Assembly: GCF_015624425.1 (NCBI RefSeq)
Contig: NZ_CP049919.1
Coordinates: 4,898,001-4,962,000 of the forward strand
Length of the DNA stretch: 64,000 nucleotides
Source: Roseateles sp. DAIF2
GTDB lineage: Bacteria; Pseudomonadota; Gammaproteobacteria; Burkholderiales; Burkholderiaceae_C
Direction: 5' to 3'
This document shows positions 27,010 to 37,350 of this stretch, one piece after another. Made by a program: the position numbers and the translations under genes. The notes below the pieces were generated by a model. That model searched no databases. It was not told the DNA's origin and saw only the letters and a program-made list of their open reading frames with translations. Every line of letters begins with the position of its first letter. Position 1 is the first letter of the stretch.

Positions 27010-27663
27010 TTATCCGCTGCGCTGCAACAAATGGCTGTGCACCGCGCCCGCGCGGGCCTGGCGCCAGGGGTTCAGGCCCAGTTCCGGCGGTGCCACCAGG
27101 GCCTCGGGCGACTCCAGGTAGACAAAGCCGCCGGGCACCAGCAGCGGGGCTGCGGCCTTCAGCGCCGCCCCGAACAGGTCCTGCTGGAAGGGTGGGTCCA
27201 GGAACACCAACTCGAAGCGGGCAGGCGCGCAGCGCCCCATCCAGGCCAGCGCATCGGTCTGCTCGACCCGCAACACGCTTTCGGCCTTGAGCCGGGCACG
27301 GCTGGCATTCAGGCTGCGGCACAGCTCGGCATCGCGCTCCAGCAGCAGCACCTCGGCCGCACCGCGCGAGGCGGCCTCGAAGCCCAGGGCGCCGCTGCCG
27401 GCGAAGGCGTCCAGCACGCGCCAGCCCCCCAGGTCCTGGCCCAGCCAGTTGAACAGGGTCTCGCGCACGCGGTCCGGCGTCGGCCGCAGGCCCGGCTTGT
27501 CCGCCACGGGGAGTTTCGAGCGCTTCCACTGTCCGCCGATGATGCGGACCTCATTTGGTCCCCTCGCCGAACGAGTACGTTCGTCGGTCCCCCGGGGGGA
27601 CGCGGGGCGGCTTGGGGCGGCCCGGCGCTCGCCCCGCCCGCCTGCGGCATCCCTGTTGTTCAT
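27010..27663 (-). CDS. rsmD: 16S rRNA (guanine(966)-N(2))-methyltransferase RsmD, with repeat-encoded N-terminus
   Basis: RsmD methylates G966 of 16S rRNA. The family begins at [15 protein letters not shown], then [15 protein letters not shown], the SAM-binding [18 protein letters not shown] and the catalytic FLDPPF. No ATG, GTG or TTG in frame lies between this and the ATG at 27663, which overlaps the hisF stop. The first 38 residues (rich in Arg, Pro and Gly) would therefore come mostly from the dispersed repeat at 27555-27645. The total is 217 residues, against about 180-190 for the family. Initiation at an unusual codon within the repeat cannot be excluded. Confidence 0.88.
   Translation of the reverse strand: MNNRDAAGGRGERRAAPSRPASPRGTDERTRSARGPNEVRIIGGQWKRSKLPVADKPGLRPTPDRVRETLFNWLGQDLGGWRVLDAFAGSGALGFEAASRGAAEVLLLERDAELCRSLNASRARLKAESVLRVEQTDALAWMGRCAPARFELVFLDPPFQQDLFGAALKAAAPLLVPGGFVYLESPEALVAPPELGLNPWRQARAGAVHSHLLQRSG
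27555..27645 (+). repeat. Dispersed hairpin repeat, family A copy 2
   Basis: It matches the copy at 2541-2660. The hairpin at 27568-27583 (CGAACG, loop AGTA, CGTTCG) keeps the loop and pairing of copy 1 while two base pairs have swapped. The C/G hairpin is at 27587-27601, and the tail CGGCTTGGGGCGGCCCGG begins near 27608. It lies between hisF and the RsmD domain and is antisense to rsmD, yet open in its frame. Confidence 0.75.
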
Positions 27664-28421
27664 TGCCGAACCGGAATCCCGCGCGCGGCCATCAGCGCCT
27701 TGGCCTCGCCCACCGTGTGCTGGCCGTAATGGAAGATGCTGGCGGCCAGCACGGCGTCGGCACCGCCCTTTTGCACGCCGTCGGCCAGATCGTCCAGCGA
27801 GCCGACGCCGCCGGAAGCGATCACCGGCACGCCGATCGCGTCGCTGACCGCGCGGGTCAGGGCCAGGTCGAAGCCGCTCCTGGTGCCGTCGCGGTCCATG
27901 CTGGTCAGCAGGATCTCGCCGGCGCCATGCTCGGCCATCCGGGTGGCCCAGGCCACCGCGTCCAGGCCGGTGTTCTTGCGGCCGCCATGGCTGTAGACAT
28001 CCCAGCCGCTGCCGTCGGCGCGGCGCTTGGCGTCGATCGCGACGACGATGCATTGCGCGCCGTATTTCTCGGAGGCAGCGCGGATCACCTGCGGGTTGGA
28101 GATCGCGGCCGAGTTGAAGCTGACCTTGTCGGCCCCGGCGTTCAGGAGGCGCCGCACATCGGCCACCTCGCGCACGCCGCCGCCGACGGTCAGCGGGATG
28201 AAGACCTGAGAGGCCACCGCCTCGATGATCGGCAGGATCAGGTCGCGGCCGTCGCTGGTCGCGGTGATGTCCAGGAAGGTCAGCTCGTCGGCGCCCTGCT
28301 CGTTGTAGCGGGCGGCGATCTCGACCGGATCGCCGGCGTCGCGCAGCTCCAGGAAGTTGATGCCCTTGACGACGCGACCGCCGGTCACGTCCAGGCAGGG
28401 AATGATTCGCTTGGCTAACAT
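27660..28421 (-). CDS. hisF: Imidazole glycerol phosphate synthase subunit HisF
   Basis: HisF is the cyclase subunit of imidazole glycerol phosphate synthase. It uses ammonia from HisH to form IGP and AICAR. The 253-residue (beta/alpha)8 protein starts [20 protein letters not shown], with the catalytic aspartate in CLDV, and has the phosphate loops VGGGVRE and ASGGVGS. It is separated from hisA by a metallo-hydrolase gene and ends by ATGA overlap with the extended rsmD frame. hisI and hisE do not follow. Confidence 0.95.
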   Translation of the reverse strand: MLAKRIIPCLDVTGGRVVKGINFLELRDAGDPVEIAARYNEQGADELTFLDITATSDGRDLILPIIEAVASQVFIPLTVGGGVREVADVRRLLNAGADKVSFNSAAISNPQVIRAASEKYGAQCIVVAIDAKRRADGSGWDVYSHGGRKNTGLDAVAWATRMAEHGAGEILLTSMDRDGTRSGFDLALTRAVSDAIGVPVIASGGVGSLDDLADGVQKGGADAVLAASIFHYGQHTVGEAKALMAARGIPVRQ

Positions 28422-28443
28422 CTGTTGTGGCCGATCCGGGCGC

Positions 28444-29454
28444 TCAGGGTTGGGGCAGCGGGCGCGGGGCCGGCAGGGCTTCCGGCACGCGCTTGCGGTG
28501 CTCGGCCTCGGCCAGCGCGTCGCGCACGTTCGCGGCGGCCAGGCTCTTGAAGAAGGCCCAGGCGCCGTAGCGCGGGGTCAGCGCCTCCAGCACCTGGCGC
28601 TCGCGCTGGGCGGCATCGGCCAGGCTCTTGTCCTGCAGGGCCGCCTCGGCCAGGCGGCGCAGCTCGACCAGATAGGCGCGGAATTCGCGCAGGTCCGCCA
28701 GGCCGGCGACGCTGCCATGGCCCGGCACCACCACGGTGGCGGCCGGCAGCGACTGCAGCGCGTCCAGGGTCGCGATCCAGCGCCACAGCTGCGCATCGAT
28801 CAGGTTCGGCACGCTGGCGCGCCACATCAGGTCGCCCATGAAGAGTACGCCGGCATCCTCGACCCAGATCGCCGTGTCGCCGCCGGTATGCCCCTGCAGG
28901 TGCTGCAGCTGCAGGCGGCGCCCGCCGCCCAGGTCCAGCACCAAACGATCGTCGAACAGCAGCTGCGGCGCCTGCAGGCCGCTCAGCCGGGCGCGCCATT
29001 CGGGGCTGATCGCCGCGCCGCCGAGCAGGCGCTCGTTCTCGCTGCGCAGCCAGCCGGCCACCTGGCGCTGCGCGACCACGGCCGCGCCGGCCTCGGCGAA
29101 CACGCGGTTGCCGCCGATATGGTCGATATGGTGGTGGGTGTTGATCAGGTAGCGCAGCGGCAGCGGCGTCAGGCGCCGGATCTCGGCCAGCAGGGCCCGC
29201 GCCGCGTCCTCGTTGATGAAGCTGTCGACCACCGCGACCGCATCGCGGCCGATGATCACGCCGGCGTTGCCGACCGCGCGGCCGTTCAGGTCGATCGCGG
29301 CATAGACGCCCTGCCCGACCTGGCGCAGCTCGAAGAAGGCCGCCGGTGCGACCGCCGCGGGCGCCGCAGGTGCCGAGCCTTGCGCCTGCGCCGCAGGCGC
29401 ACCCAGCAGCGCGGCGGTCGCCGCGAGCGCGGCCAGCAGCAGGGCTTGCCGCAT
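28444..29454 (-). CDS. Secreted metallo-beta-lactamase-fold hydrolase
   Basis: This 336-residue protein has a signal peptide (cleavage near APAAQAQ, about residue 25) and a metallo-beta-lactamase fold with the zinc motif [11 protein letters not shown] (about 106-116), a later histidine in [14 protein letters not shown] and VVPGHGS. Substrate is unknown. The class includes beta-lactamases, glyoxalases and PQQ-associated hydrolases, and I see nothing that decides between them. It is inserted between hisA (5 bases upstream) and hisF (22 bases downstream), so it is co-transcribed with histidine genes without an obvious role there. Confidence 0.85.
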   Translation of the reverse strand: MRQALLLAALAATAALLGAPAAQAQGSAPAAPAAVAPAAFFELRQVGQGVYAAIDLNGRAVGNAGVIIGRDAVAVVDSFINEDAARALLAEIRRLTPLPLRYLINTHHHIDHIGGNRVFAEAGAAVVAQRQVAGWLRSENERLLGGAAISPEWRARLSGLQAPQLLFDDRLVLDLGGGRRLQLQHLQGHTGGDTAIWVEDAGVLFMGDLMWRASVPNLIDAQLWRWIATLDALQSLPAATVVVPGHGSVAGLADLREFRAYLVELRRLAEAALQDKSLADAAQRERQVLEALTPRYGAWAFFKSLAAANVRDALAEAEHRKRVPEALPAPRPLPQP

Positions 29455-29459
29455 GGGCT

Positions 29460-30206
29460 TCAGGCCTCGCTGGCCAGTTGGTCGGCGCGGGCCTGCGCCA
29501 CGGCCAGGTCCAGGTCGCCGGTGTAGATCGCGCGGCCGCAGATCACGCCCTCGACGCCCTCACTCTCGACCGCGCACAGCGCCTCGATGTCGTGGATGTT
29601 GGACAGGCCGCCGGAGGCGATCACCGGGATGCTCAGCGCCTGTGCCAGCTTGACCGTCGCGTCGATATTGATGCCGGTCAGCATGCCGTCGCGGCCGATG
29701 TCGGTGTAGATCACGCCCTCGATGCCGTAGTCCTCGAACTTCTTGGCCAGGTCGATCACCTCGTGGCCGGTCAGCTTGCTCCAGCCGTCGGTCGCGACCT
29801 TGCCGTCCTTGGCGTCCAGGCCCACGATGATGTGGCCGCCGAAGGCGCTGCAGGCATCCTTCAGGAAGCCCGGGTTCTTGACCGCGGCGGTGCCGATGAT
29901 CACGTAGGACAGGCCGTCGTCGAGATAGCGCTCGATCGTGTCCAGGTCGCGGATGCCGCCACCCAGCTGCACCGGGATGTCGTCGCCGACCTCGCGGATG
30001 ATGGCCTTGATCGCGGCCTCGTTGACCGGCTTGCCGGCGAAGGCACCGTTCAGGTCCACCAGGTGCAGGCGCCGCGCGCCCGCATCGACCCAGCGCCGCG
30101 CCATCGCGGCCGGGTCGTCGCCAAAGGTGGTGGAAGCGTTCATGTCGCCCTGTTGCAGGCGAACGCACTTGCCGTCTTTCAGGTCAATGGCAGGGATCAG
30201 CAGCAT
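29460..30206 (-). CDS. hisA: Phosphoribosylformimino-5-aminoimidazole carboxamide ribotide isomerase
   Basis: HisA catalyses the Amadori rearrangement of ProFAR to PRFAR. From ATG 30206 the protein has 248 residues, the usual size, beginning [21 protein letters not shown] with the catalytic aspartate in AIDLK. The phosphate-binding QLGGGIRD and ASGGLSN loops are present. The frame is open upstream, but that part is not conserved. It lies 92 bases downstream of hisH. Confidence 0.95.
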   Translation of the reverse strand: MLLIPAIDLKDGKCVRLQQGDMNASTTFGDDPAAMARRWVDAGARRLHLVDLNGAFAGKPVNEAAIKAIIREVGDDIPVQLGGGIRDLDTIERYLDDGLSYVIIGTAAVKNPGFLKDACSAFGGHIIVGLDAKDGKVATDGWSKLTGHEVIDLAKKFEDYGIEGVIYTDIGRDGMLTGINIDATVKLAQALSIPVIASGGLSNIHDIEALCAVESEGVEGVICGRAIYTGDLDLAVAQARADQLASEA

Positions 30207-30298
30207 GGCCGAGATGCAGGTGGTGGGTGAAGAAAATGGGGACGCGACGAAAAGCGGCGGCGGGCGGACAGGCGCGGGCGAAGACGGCGATGTCCTCG

Positions 30299-30949
30299 TC
30301 AGGGCTTCCACAGCAGGAAGTTGCGGTACAGGGAGAGCCCCAGCGCGGCACTTTTCTCGGGATGGAATTGGGTGGCAAAAATATTATCCCGGGCCACCGC
30401 GCAGGTAAAGCGCAGTCCGTAGTCGGTTTCGCCGGCGCTGTGGTGTTCATCCGACGTCGTCGCATAGAAGCTGTGCACGAAATAGAACCAGCTCTGGTCC
30501 GGCACCTCGCCCCAGACCGGGTGGGGCCGGGTCTGGTGCACGCGGTTCCAGCCCATCTGCGGCACCTTGTAGCGGCTGCCGTCGGGCTGCAGCCGGCCCT
30601 CCAGCTGGAAGCGTTGCACCCGTCCGGGGATCAGACCCAAGCCCGGCGTGTCCTGCTCCTCGCTGTGGTCCAAGAGCATCTGCATGCCGACGCAGACGCC
30701 CAGCATCGGCTTGTTGGCCGCGGCGTCCAGCACCGCCTCCAGCATGCCGGAGTCCTTGAGCTCGCGCATGCAGTCACGCATCGCGCCCTGGCCGGGCAGC
30801 ACGATGCGCTCGGCCGCCCAGACCTCGTCGGGCCGGTTGGTGATCACGACCTCGACGCCCGAATCCCGCGCCGCATGCAGCACGGCCTGCGAGACCGAGC
30901 GCAGATTGCCCATGCCGTAGTCGACGACGGCGACAGTGCCCTTGGTCAT
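30299..30949 (-). CDS. hisH: Imidazole glycerol phosphate synthase subunit HisH
   Basis: HisH is the glutaminase subunit that feeds ammonia to HisF. The 216-residue class I amidotransferase begins [14 protein letters not shown]. The nucleophile lies in [11 protein letters not shown] and the His/Glu dyad in [12 protein letters not shown]. The start is 4 bases downstream of the hisB stop. Confidence 0.95.
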   Translation of the reverse strand: MTKGTVAVVDYGMGNLRSVSQAVLHAARDSGVEVVITNRPDEVWAAERIVLPGQGAMRDCMRELKDSGMLEAVLDAAANKPMLGVCVGMQMLLDHSEEQDTPGLGLIPGRVQRFQLEGRLQPDGSRYKVPQMGWNRVHQTRPHPVWGEVPDQSWFYFVHSFYATTSDEHHSAGETDYGLRFTCAVARDNIFATQFHPEKSAALGLSLYRNFLLWKP

Positions 30950-30953
30950 GATG

Positions 30954-31550
30954 TCAGAGTGTGCCCTTGGTCGACGGGATCATGCCGGCACTGCGCGGAT
31001 CCAGCGTCATCGCCATGCGCAGCGCGCGGCCGAAGGCCTTGAACATGGTCTCGGCCTGGTGGTGCGCGTTGTGGCCCTTCAGGTTGTCGACATGCAGGCT
31101 CACCAGCGCATGGTTGACGAAGCCCTGGAAGAACTCGTAGGTCAGCTGGGTGTCGAAGGCACCGATCGAGCCGGCGGTGAACTTGACGTCCATCTCCAGC
31201 CCCGGGCGGCCCGAGAAGTCGATCACGACGCGCGACAGCGCCTCGTCCAGCGGCACATAGCTGTGGCCGTAGCGGGTGATGCCGCGCTTGTCGCCGATGG
31301 CCTGGGCCACCGCCAGGCCGAGGGTGATGCCGACATCCTCCACCGTGTGGTGGCCGTCGATGTGCAGGTCGCCTGATGCCGAGATCTCCAGGTCGATCAG
31401 GCCATGGCGCGCGATCTGGTCCAGCATATGGTCGAAGAAGCCGATGCCGGTGTTCAGCTTGGCCTCGCCGGTGCCGTCCAGATTGACGCGCACCTTGATC
31501 TGGGTTTCCTTGGTGTTGCGGCTGACTTCCGCGATGCGGGGGGTACTCAT
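30954..31550 (-). CDS. hisB: Imidazoleglycerol-phosphate dehydratase
   Basis: HisB dehydrates imidazole glycerol phosphate to imidazole acetol phosphate. The 198-residue monofunctional form starts [20 protein letters not shown] at an ATG overlapping the hisC stop (ATGA). Metal-binding motifs are [25 protein letters not shown] and [13 protein letters not shown]. There is no fused phosphatase domain, as expected outside the enterobacteria. Confidence 0.96.
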   Translation of the reverse strand: MSTPRIAEVSRNTKETQIKVRVNLDGTGEAKLNTGIGFFDHMLDQIARHGLIDLEISASGDLHIDGHHTVEDVGITLGLAVAQAIGDKRGITRYGHSYVPLDEALSRVVIDFSGRPGLEMDVKFTAGSIGAFDTQLTYEFFQGFVNHALVSLHVDNLKGHNAHHQAETMFKAFGRALRMAMTLDPRSAGMIPSTKGTL

Positions 31551-32635
31551 GACAGGCTTTCCTTGAGCGCGGCCAGCATGGCCACATTTTCTTCCGGCGT
31601 GCCGATGGTCAGGCGCAGGCAGTTGGCCAGCAGCGGGTGCATCGCCGAGACATTCTTGATCAGCACGCCGCGGTCCTTCATCGCCTGGAAGACCCGCGCG
31701 GCATCGGCCACCCGCGCCAGGATCATATTGCCCTGGCTGGGGAACGGCGCGATGCCGGGCAGCGCCTGCAGCGCGGCGAACAGCCGTTCGCGCTCGATAC
31801 GCAGCACCCGTGCCTGCTCGGCATAGACCTCGGCATGCTCCAGCGCGAACAGGCCCGCCTCGGCATTCAGCACGCCCACATTGAAGGGCGGGCGGATCTT
31901 GTCGATCTCGGCGACCAGCGCCGCCTGGCCGATCAGGTAGCCGATGCGCACGCCGGCCAGGCCGAACTTGCTCATCGTGCGCATCACCAGCGCATGCGGA
32001 TAGCGGTCCAGCAGGCCCATCGCGTCGCGCTCGGCAAAGGGCTGGTAGGCCTCGTCGAGCACCACCAGGCCACCGGCCTCGCCCGCGGCCTGGACGATGC
32101 GCTCGACCGCGCCCGCGTCCCAGAGATTGCCGGTCGGGTTGTTCGGATAGGCCAGATAGGTCAGCGCGGGCCGGTGCTCGGCGATCGCGGCCAGCATCGC
32201 GGCCTCGTCCAGCTCGAACTCGGCCGTCAGCGGCACGCCGACGAAGTCCAGGCCCTGGTAGCGGGCCGAGATCGCGTACATCACGAAGCTGGGCAGCGGC
32301 GACAGGATCTTGGCGCCGGGGCGGCTGACCGCCATCGTCAGCATCGTGATGATCTCGTCCGAGCCATTGCCCAGGGTGATGGCGCAACCGGCGGGCATGC
32401 CGGCATGGGCGGCCAGCGCGCGGGCCAGGTCTTGCGTGCGCTCGGCCGGGTAGCGGTTGATCGCGACCCGGCCCAGGCGCTCGCCCAACCGGCGCTGCAA
32501 CTCCTCGGACAGGCGGAAGGGGTTCTCCATCGTGTCCAGCTTGATCAGGCCGGCGGCGCTCTGCACCGGATAGGCCTGGGTGGCGCGCACATCCTCGCGG
32601 ATGCAGCCGAGAGCTTGGTTCAGGCGGTCGTCCAT
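31547..32635 (-). CDS. hisC: Histidinol-phosphate aminotransferase
   Basis: This PLP-dependent aminotransferase converts imidazole acetol phosphate to histidinol phosphate. The 362-residue protein has [36 protein letters not shown] and the Schiff-base lysine in [15 protein letters not shown]. Its first 16 bases overlap the 3' end of the upstream PIN-domain toxin gene, so hisC is downstream of and close-packed with vapBC rather than with hisD. Confidence 0.95.
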   Translation of the reverse strand: MDDRLNQALGCIREDVRATQAYPVQSAAGLIKLDTMENPFRLSEELQRRLGERLGRVAINRYPAERTQDLARALAAHAGMPAGCAITLGNGSDEIITMLTMAVSRPGAKILSPLPSFVMYAISARYQGLDFVGVPLTAEFELDEAAMLAAIAEHRPALTYLAYPNNPTGNLWDAGAVERIVQAAGEAGGLVVLDEAYQPFAERDAMGLLDRYPHALVMRTMSKFGLAGVRIGYLIGQAALVAEIDKIRPPFNVGVLNAEAGLFALEHAEVYAEQARVLRIERERLFAALQALPGIAPFPSQGNMILARVADAARVFQAMKDRGVLIKNVSAMHPLLANCLRLTIGTPEENVAMLAALKESLS

Positions 32636-33066
32636 GAGGCGTCGGGGGAGGTCAGCAAGGGGTTGAGGATGCGCACGCTGTCGTACTGCTGTTCATGCGG
32701 CAGCTCCAGGCTCAGCAGCCGCTCGCAGCCCTGGGCCTTGGCGGCCGCGACGATCAGCGCGTCGGCATAGGCCAGGCCGAAACGGCTCTCGATCGACCAG
32801 GCCGATTCGACCGTCGCATGGTCGATCGCCCAGGGGTTCCAGCGCTGGTAGCGCCGCACCTCGGCGCGCGCGTCGCCATTGGGCATGGCCGGCTGGATGC
32901 GGGTGGTGACCAGGCGATAGAAATCGTTCAGCACCTGGGTCGAGACGCGACCGGCGCGCTGCTGCCACAGCTGCATCAGCCAGGCCAGCACCCGGACCCG
33001 AGCCTCGGCATCGGCGCCGTCCTCGCTCAGGATCAGCACCGAGGTATCCACGAACACAAGCGTCAT
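32620..33066 (-). CDS. PIN-domain toxin, VapC type
   Basis: This 148-residue protein is a predicted ribonuclease toxin with acidic PIN residues in VFVDTSVLI (N-terminal) and [14 protein letters not shown] (about 110-123). The start ATG overlaps the antitoxin stop (ATGA), the usual antitoxin-toxin layout. The last 16 bases overlap the start of hisC. The RNA target is unknown. Confidence 0.85.
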   Translation of the reverse strand: MTLVFVDTSVLILSEDGADAEARVRVLAWLMQLWQQRAGRVSTQVLNDFYRLVTTRIQPAMPNGDARAEVRRYQRWNPWAIDHATVESAWSIESRFGLAYADALIVAAAKAQGCERLLSLELPHEQQYDSVRILNPLLTSPDASWTTA

Positions 33067-33284
33067 GACTCGCTGCTCCGCGCCGGATAGGCGCCGCCGT
33101 CGGAAACCCAGGAGCGCTCGCGGTGCAACCAGTCCTGCATCGCCCGTTCGTAGGCATCGTCCGAGCGCATCTTCTCGGCCAGCATCTCGCCGACCAGACG
33201 GGACACGCTGGTATTGCGCCGCGCCGCCTCCAGCCGGGCCCATTCGGCCACGCTGTCTTCCATCGTCACGGTCACATTCTTCAT
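33063..33284 (-). CDS. Ribbon-helix-helix antitoxin, VapB type
   Basis: This 73-residue protein begins MKNVTVTMEDSVAEWARLEAARRN, a ribbon-helix-helix DNA-binding pattern, followed by SVSRLVGEMLAEKM and a C-terminal tail expected to bind the toxin. I chose ATG 33284 because an upstream in-frame start lies inside the operator. It should neutralise the adjacent PIN toxin and repress the pair from the two palindromes at 33302-33331. Confidence 0.82.
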   Translation of the reverse strand: MKNVTVTMEDSVAEWARLEAARRNTSVSRLVGEMLAEKMRSDDAYERAMQDWLHRERSWVSDGGAYPARSSES

Positions 33285-33301
33285 GATGGGTCGAAATTTA
33301 A

Positions 33302-33331
33302 CACGAAGTTCGTGCAACACGAAGTTCGTGT
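33302..33331. promoter_or_regulatory. Twin palindromic operator upstream of vapB
   Basis: Two exact copies of the 13-bp palindrome CACGAAGTTCGTG lie at 33302-33314 and 33318-33330, 16 bp centre to centre, 18-47 bases upstream of the antitoxin start. Repeated palindromes here are typical binding sites of ribbon-helix-helix antitoxins. Confidence 0.75.
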
Positions 33332-33475
33332 CAACAAATCACAGATCAAACTGATGCCATCGAGGCTGCATCCCGGGTGCCCGCCGCACCGATACTTGGC
33401 GCACAAGAGGTGTCATCACCCATCCGCAGGTCCTCGGTTAGCCATGGCCGCCCAGCCCGGCCGAAGGAGCCTGTC

Positions 33476-35005
33476 ATGCTCTTCAAGCTCTCCCTGCGGG
33501 CGCGCATCGCGGCCCTGGCCCTGGCCGGCATCGCGGCCAGCCTGCTGATGCTGGCCCAGGCCCTGCACAGCTACACCGGCCTGGACCGCAACGCCGAACA
33601 GGCCTTCGTCGCCAAGGACGTGGTGGCCGACATCCTGCCGCCACCGATGTACCTGATCGAGCTGCGCCTGACCCTCTCGGCGATGGTCGAGGGCACCTTG
33701 AGCCCCCAGCAGGGCCGCGACACGCTGGAGCGGCTGGTGCGCGAGTACGAGGACCGGGTCCGGCATTGGCAGGACAACCTGCCTCATGGCCTGGAGCGCC
33801 AGCTGCTGGGTGCCCAGCATGAGCGGGCGCTGAAGCTGATCGCGGCGGCCCAGGCCGAGGTGCTGGCGCCAATGCTGCGCGGCGATGCGGAGGCCGCGCG
33901 CATCGCGCTGAAACGGGTGCATGCGCTCTACGAGAGCCATCGCGCCGGCGTCGACGACACGGTGCGCAGCGGCGCGGCGATGGCCGAGACCTCGATGCAG
34001 AGCTTTGCCGCGACCCGCCTGCGCGGGCTCTGGACCATGCCGGCGATGGCCCTGCTGCTGTTCGCAATGCTGGGCCTGGGCAGTCTGTGGGTGCTGCGCA
34101 GCGTGATGCGGCCGCTGCAGCAGGCCACCGCGCTGGCGCGCCAGGTGGCCGGCGGCGACCTCAGCGACCCGGCCCCGCCGGTCGGTCACGACGAGCTGGC
34201 CCAGATGCAGCGCGAACTGCACCTGATGGTCGGCCAGCTGCGTCAGACGCTCTCCCGCGCCCATGCGGGCAGCGCGACGATGGCGCTGACCACCGGCGAG
34301 ATCGCGCAGGGCAATATGGACCTGTCCGACCGCACCGAACAGCAGGCCTCGCGGCTGCAGCAGGCGACCCAGACCATGCAGCAGATGCAGCAGCGCGCCG
34401 AGCAGAGCGTCGGCACCACCCGCGACGCCGACGCGCTGGCCGCGCAGGCCTGCGCGGTGGCCGAGCGCGGCGGCACCGCGGTCGGCCAGACCGTCAGCAC
34501 GATGAGCGGCATCCAGCAGGCCAGCGTCAGGATCGCCGACATCACCGGCGTGATCGACGGCATCGCCTTCCAGACCAATATCCTGGCCCTGAACGCCGCG
34601 GTGGAAGCGGCACGCGCCGGCGAGCAGGGCCGCGGCTTCGCGGTGGTGGCCAGCGAGGTGCGCAGCCTGGCCCTGCGCAGCGCCGCCGCGGCGCGCGAGA
34701 TCAAGACCCTGATCGAGGACAGCGTGGCCCAGGTGGAAAGCGGCGGCCGGGTGGTCGGCGAGGCCCGCCGCACGATGGACGAGGTGGTGAGCCAGGTGCG
34801 CCAGGTCAGCCGGCTGATCCGCGAGGCCGACGGTGCGATCCGGGAGCAGAGCCGCTCGGTCGACGAGCTGTCCCAGGTGCTGACCGAGCTGGACCAGAGC
34901 ACGCAGCAGAACGCGGCCCTGGTCGAGCAGACCGCGGCCGCCGCCGAGAGCCTGCGCCACCAGGCGCAGCGGGTCGATCAGGCGCTGGGGGTGTTCCGGC
35001 TCTAA
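33476..35005 (+). CDS. Methyl-accepting chemotaxis protein
   Basis: This 509-residue chemoreceptor starts at ATG 33476, with AAGGAG seven bases upstream. Membrane helices are at about 11-29 and 187-207 and flank a periplasmic helical ligand-binding domain. A HAMP domain follows (about 208-260), then the signalling domain with the hairpin tip [20 protein letters not shown] (about 362-381). The C-terminus (GVFRL) lacks a CheR-docking pentapeptide. It is on the opposite strand, between vapBC and hisD, converging on hisD with a 4-base 3' overlap. Confidence 0.93.
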   Translation: MLFKLSLRARIAALALAGIAASLLMLAQALHSYTGLDRNAEQAFVAKDVVADILPPPMYLIELRLTLSAMVEGTLSPQQGRDTLERLVREYEDRVRHWQDNLPHGLERQLLGAQHERALKLIAAAQAEVLAPMLRGDAEAARIALKRVHALYESHRAGVDDTVRSGAAMAETSMQSFAATRLRGLWTMPAMALLLFAMLGLGSLWVLRSVMRPLQQATALARQVAGGDLSDPAPPVGHDELAQMQRELHLMVGQLRQTLSRAHAGSATMALTTGEIAQGNMDLSDRTEQQASRLQQATQTMQQMQQRAEQSVGTTRDADALAAQACAVAERGGTAVGQTVSTMSGIQQASVRIADITGVIDGIAFQTNILALNAAVEAARAGEQGRGFAVVASEVRSLALRSAAAAREIKTLIEDSVAQVESGGRVVGEARRTMDEVVSQVRQVSRLIREADGAIREQSRSVDELSQVLTELDQSTQQNAALVEQTAAAAESLRHQAQRVDQALGVFRL

Positions 35006-36330
35006 TCCCGCAGGCGCAGCTCGGCCGCCCGCGCATGGCCCTGCAGGCCCTCGCCATAGGCCAGCTCGGCCGCGATCGGGCCCAGCTTCTGCGCACCGGC
35101 CGCGCTGACCTCGATCAGGCTCGAGCGTTTCTGGAAGTCGTAGACGCCCAGCGGCGAGGAGAAGCGCGCGGTGCCCGAGGTGGGCAGCACATGGTTGGGT
35201 CCGGCACAGTAGTCGCCCAGGCTTTCGCTCGTATAGGCGCCCAGGAAGATGGCGCCGGCATGGCGCAGCAGCGGCTCCCAGCGCTGCGGGTCCTGGCTGC
35301 TGACCTCCAGATGCTCGGGCGCGATGCGGTTGGAGATCTCGCAGGCCTCCTCCATCGAGCGGGTCTGGATCAGCGCGCCGCGGCCTTCCAGCGAGGCGCG
35401 GATCACGGCCTGGCGCGGCATGGTCGGCAGCAGGCGCTCGATGGCCTCGCGCACCTGCCCGATGTAGCCGGCGTCAGGGCACAGCAGGATGCTCTGCGCC
35501 AGCTCGTCATGCTCGGCCTGTGAAAAGAGGTCCATCGCCACCCAGTCCGGCGGCGTCGTGCCGTCGGCCAGCACCAGGATCTCGCTGGGGCCGGCGATCA
35601 TGTCGATGCCGACCTGGCCGAACACATGCTTCTTGGCGCTGGCCACATAGGCGTTGCCGGGGCCGGTGATCTTGTCGACCTTCGGCACGGTGGCCGTGCC
35701 GTAGGCCAGGGCCGCGACGGCTTGGGCGCCGCCGATCGTGAAGGCGCGGTGCACGCCCGCCACATAGGCGGCGGCCAGCACCAGCGGGTTCTTCTCGCCC
35801 TTCGGGGTCGGCACGACCATGATGATCTCGGGCACGCCCGCCACCTGGGCGGGAATGGCGTTCATCAGCACGCTGCTCGGGTAGGCCGCCTTGCCGCCCG
35901 GCACATAGATGCCGACGCGGTCCAGCGGCGTCACCTTCTGGCCCAGCAGGGTGCCGTCCTCGTCGCGGTAGCTCCAGCTCAGGCCGCAGGCGGCCTTCTG
36001 GCGCTCGTGATAGCTGCGCACGCGGGCGGCCGCCGCCTCCAGCGCGCCGCGCTGGGCCGGGGTGATCGCCTCGAAGGCGGCCTTCAGCTCCTCGCGCGTC
36101 AGCTCCAGGGCCGACAGCGCGCCGGCCTGCACGCCATCGAAGCGCGCGGTGTAGTCCAGCACCGCGGCGTCGCCGCGTGCGCGCACGTCGGCCAGGATCT
36201 CGGCCACGCGGGTCTCGATGGCGCTGTCGGTCTCGGCCGACCAGTGCAGCACGCGCTGGAACTCGGCCTCGAAGTCGGCGCTGGCGGTGTTCAAATGGCG
36301 CAGGTTCAGGGTCATGGCGGCGGCACTCAT
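35002..36330 (-). CDS. hisD: Histidinol dehydrogenase
   Basis: HisD is a zinc- and NAD-dependent enzyme that performs the last two oxidations of histidine synthesis. The 442-residue product has [45 protein letters not shown], the catalytic Glu/His in IAPEHLEV, and [19 protein letters not shown]. The ATG overlaps the hisG stop (ATGA); an internal ATG at 36315 is possible. The 3' end overlaps the convergent chemoreceptor gene by 4 bases. Confidence 0.96.
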   Translation of the reverse strand: MSAAAMTLNLRHLNTASADFEAEFQRVLHWSAETDSAIETRVAEILADVRARGDAAVLDYTARFDGVQAGALSALELTREELKAAFEAITPAQRGALEAAAARVRSYHERQKAACGLSWSYRDEDGTLLGQKVTPLDRVGIYVPGGKAAYPSSVLMNAIPAQVAGVPEIIMVVPTPKGEKNPLVLAAAYVAGVHRAFTIGGAQAVAALAYGTATVPKVDKITGPGNAYVASAKKHVFGQVGIDMIAGPSEILVLADGTTPPDWVAMDLFSQAEHDELAQSILLCPDAGYIGQVREAIERLLPTMPRQAVIRASLEGRGALIQTRSMEEACEISNRIAPEHLEVSSQDPQRWEPLLRHAGAIFLGAYTSESLGDYCAGPNHVLPTSGTARFSSPLGVYDFQKRSSLIEVSAAGAQKLGPIAAELAYGEGLQGHARAAELRLRD

Positions 36331-36965
36331 GCGGGAATGGCGGAGGCGAAGGCGTCGATCAGCGCGCGCAGCGGCGTGCGCTTGAGCTTCAGCGCGGCCT
36401 GGTTGACCACCAGGCGCGAGGAGATGTCCATGATGCGCTCCACCTCGACCAGCTTGTTGGCGCGCAGCGTGCTGCCGGTGGAGACCAGGTCGACGATGGC
36501 ATCGGCCAGGCCGGTCAGCGGCGCCAGCTCCATCGAGCCGTAGAGCTTGATCAGGTCCACGTGCACGCCCTTGTCGGCGAAATGCTGGCGCGCGATCTGG
36601 GTGTACTTGGTGGCGACGCGCAGGCGCGAGCCCTGCTTGACGGCGGCCGCGTAGTCGAAGTCGGCGCGCACCGCCACGCTCATGCGGCATTTGGCGATGT
36701 TCAGGTCCAACGGCTGGTACATGCCGTCCAGGCCATGCTCGATCAGCACGTCGCGGCCCGCCACGCCGAGATCCGCGCCGCCGTACTGCACATAGGTCGG
36801 CACGTCGGAGGCGCGCACCAGCACCACCCGCACGTCCTCGCGGTTGGTCGGCAGGATCAGCTTGCGCGAGGTTTCGGGGTCCTCCAGCACCTCGATGCCG
36901 GCGGCCTTCAGCAGCGGCAGGGTCTCTTCGAAGATGCGGCCTTTGGACAGAGCCAGGGTGATCAT
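36327..36965 (-). CDS. hisG: ATP phosphoribosyltransferase, short form
   Basis: HisG catalyses the first, regulated step of histidine synthesis. The 212-residue length and lack of the C-terminal histidine-binding domain make this the short form, which needs HisZ as regulatory subunit; no hisZ is in the window. Motifs are [32 protein letters not shown] and [14 protein letters not shown] (PRPP loop). The gene upstream is bolA-like; murA, usual at this place in Burkholderiales, is absent. Confidence 0.95.
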   Translation of the reverse strand: MITLALSKGRIFEETLPLLKAAGIEVLEDPETSRKLILPTNREDVRVVLVRASDVPTYVQYGGADLGVAGRDVLIEHGLDGMYQPLDLNIAKCRMSVAVRADFDYAAAVKQGSRLRVATKYTQIARQHFADKGVHVDLIKLYGSMELAPLTGLADAIVDLVSTGSTLRANKLVEVERIMDISSRLVVNQAALKLKRTPLRALIDAFASAIPA

Positions 36966-37034
36966 TGCGTTGTCGTCCTTCTCTACTCGGGGGAGGAGGA
37001 CGGCAGCGGAGTCACCAGGGGCGGCGCTTCACCG

Positions 37035-37054
37035 CCATCCGCCTAGACGGATGG
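37035..37054. terminator. Hairpin between bolA and hisG
   Basis: CCATCCG, loop cctaga, CGGATGG lies in the 94-base gap between the bolA stop and the hisG start. No T-run follows on either strand. It could be a weak terminator, an RNA stabiliser or part of hisG leader control. Confidence 0.4.
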
Positions 37055-37059
37055 GGTGT

Positions 37060-37323
37060 TCAGGGATGGTGATGCGCCGGGGCTGCGGCGGCAGCCTCGG
37101 TCGGTGTCAGGGTCTTCATCGACAGCGCGTGGATCTGCTCGCGCATCCGGTCGCCCAGGGCCTGGTAGACCCGCTGGTGGCGGCGCACCCGGTTCAGCCC
37201 CTCGAACTCGGTGGAGACGATGGTGGCGAAGAAATGCCGGCCGTCGCCCTCGACCTGCAGCTCTTGGCAAGGCAGGCCGGCGGCGATGTATTGCTGGACT
37301 TCGGCGGGGGTGGGATCGGCCAT
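37060..37323 (-). CDS. BolA/IbaG family protein
   Basis: This 87-residue BolA-like protein starts MADPTPAEVQQYI. The family core is CQELQVEGDGRHFFATIVSTEFEGLNRVRRHQRVYQALGD, with the invariant histidine in RRHQRVY. BolA-like proteins work with monothiol glutaredoxins in iron-sulphur handling. The C-terminus ends AAPAHHHP. It follows the ABC-2 exporter genes, as in related genomes. Confidence 0.9.
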   Translation of the reverse strand: MADPTPAEVQQYIAAGLPCQELQVEGDGRHFFATIVSTEFEGLNRVRRHQRVYQALGDRMREQIHALSMKTLTPTEAAAAAPAHHHP

Positions 37324-37350
37324 GATGGGCGGCATTCTACCGGCTGGTGT

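Noticed and set aside
33063..33320. Longer vapB starting at GTG 33320
   Set aside because: That start lies within the palindromic operator; ATG 33284 gives a normal ribbon-helix-helix N-terminus.
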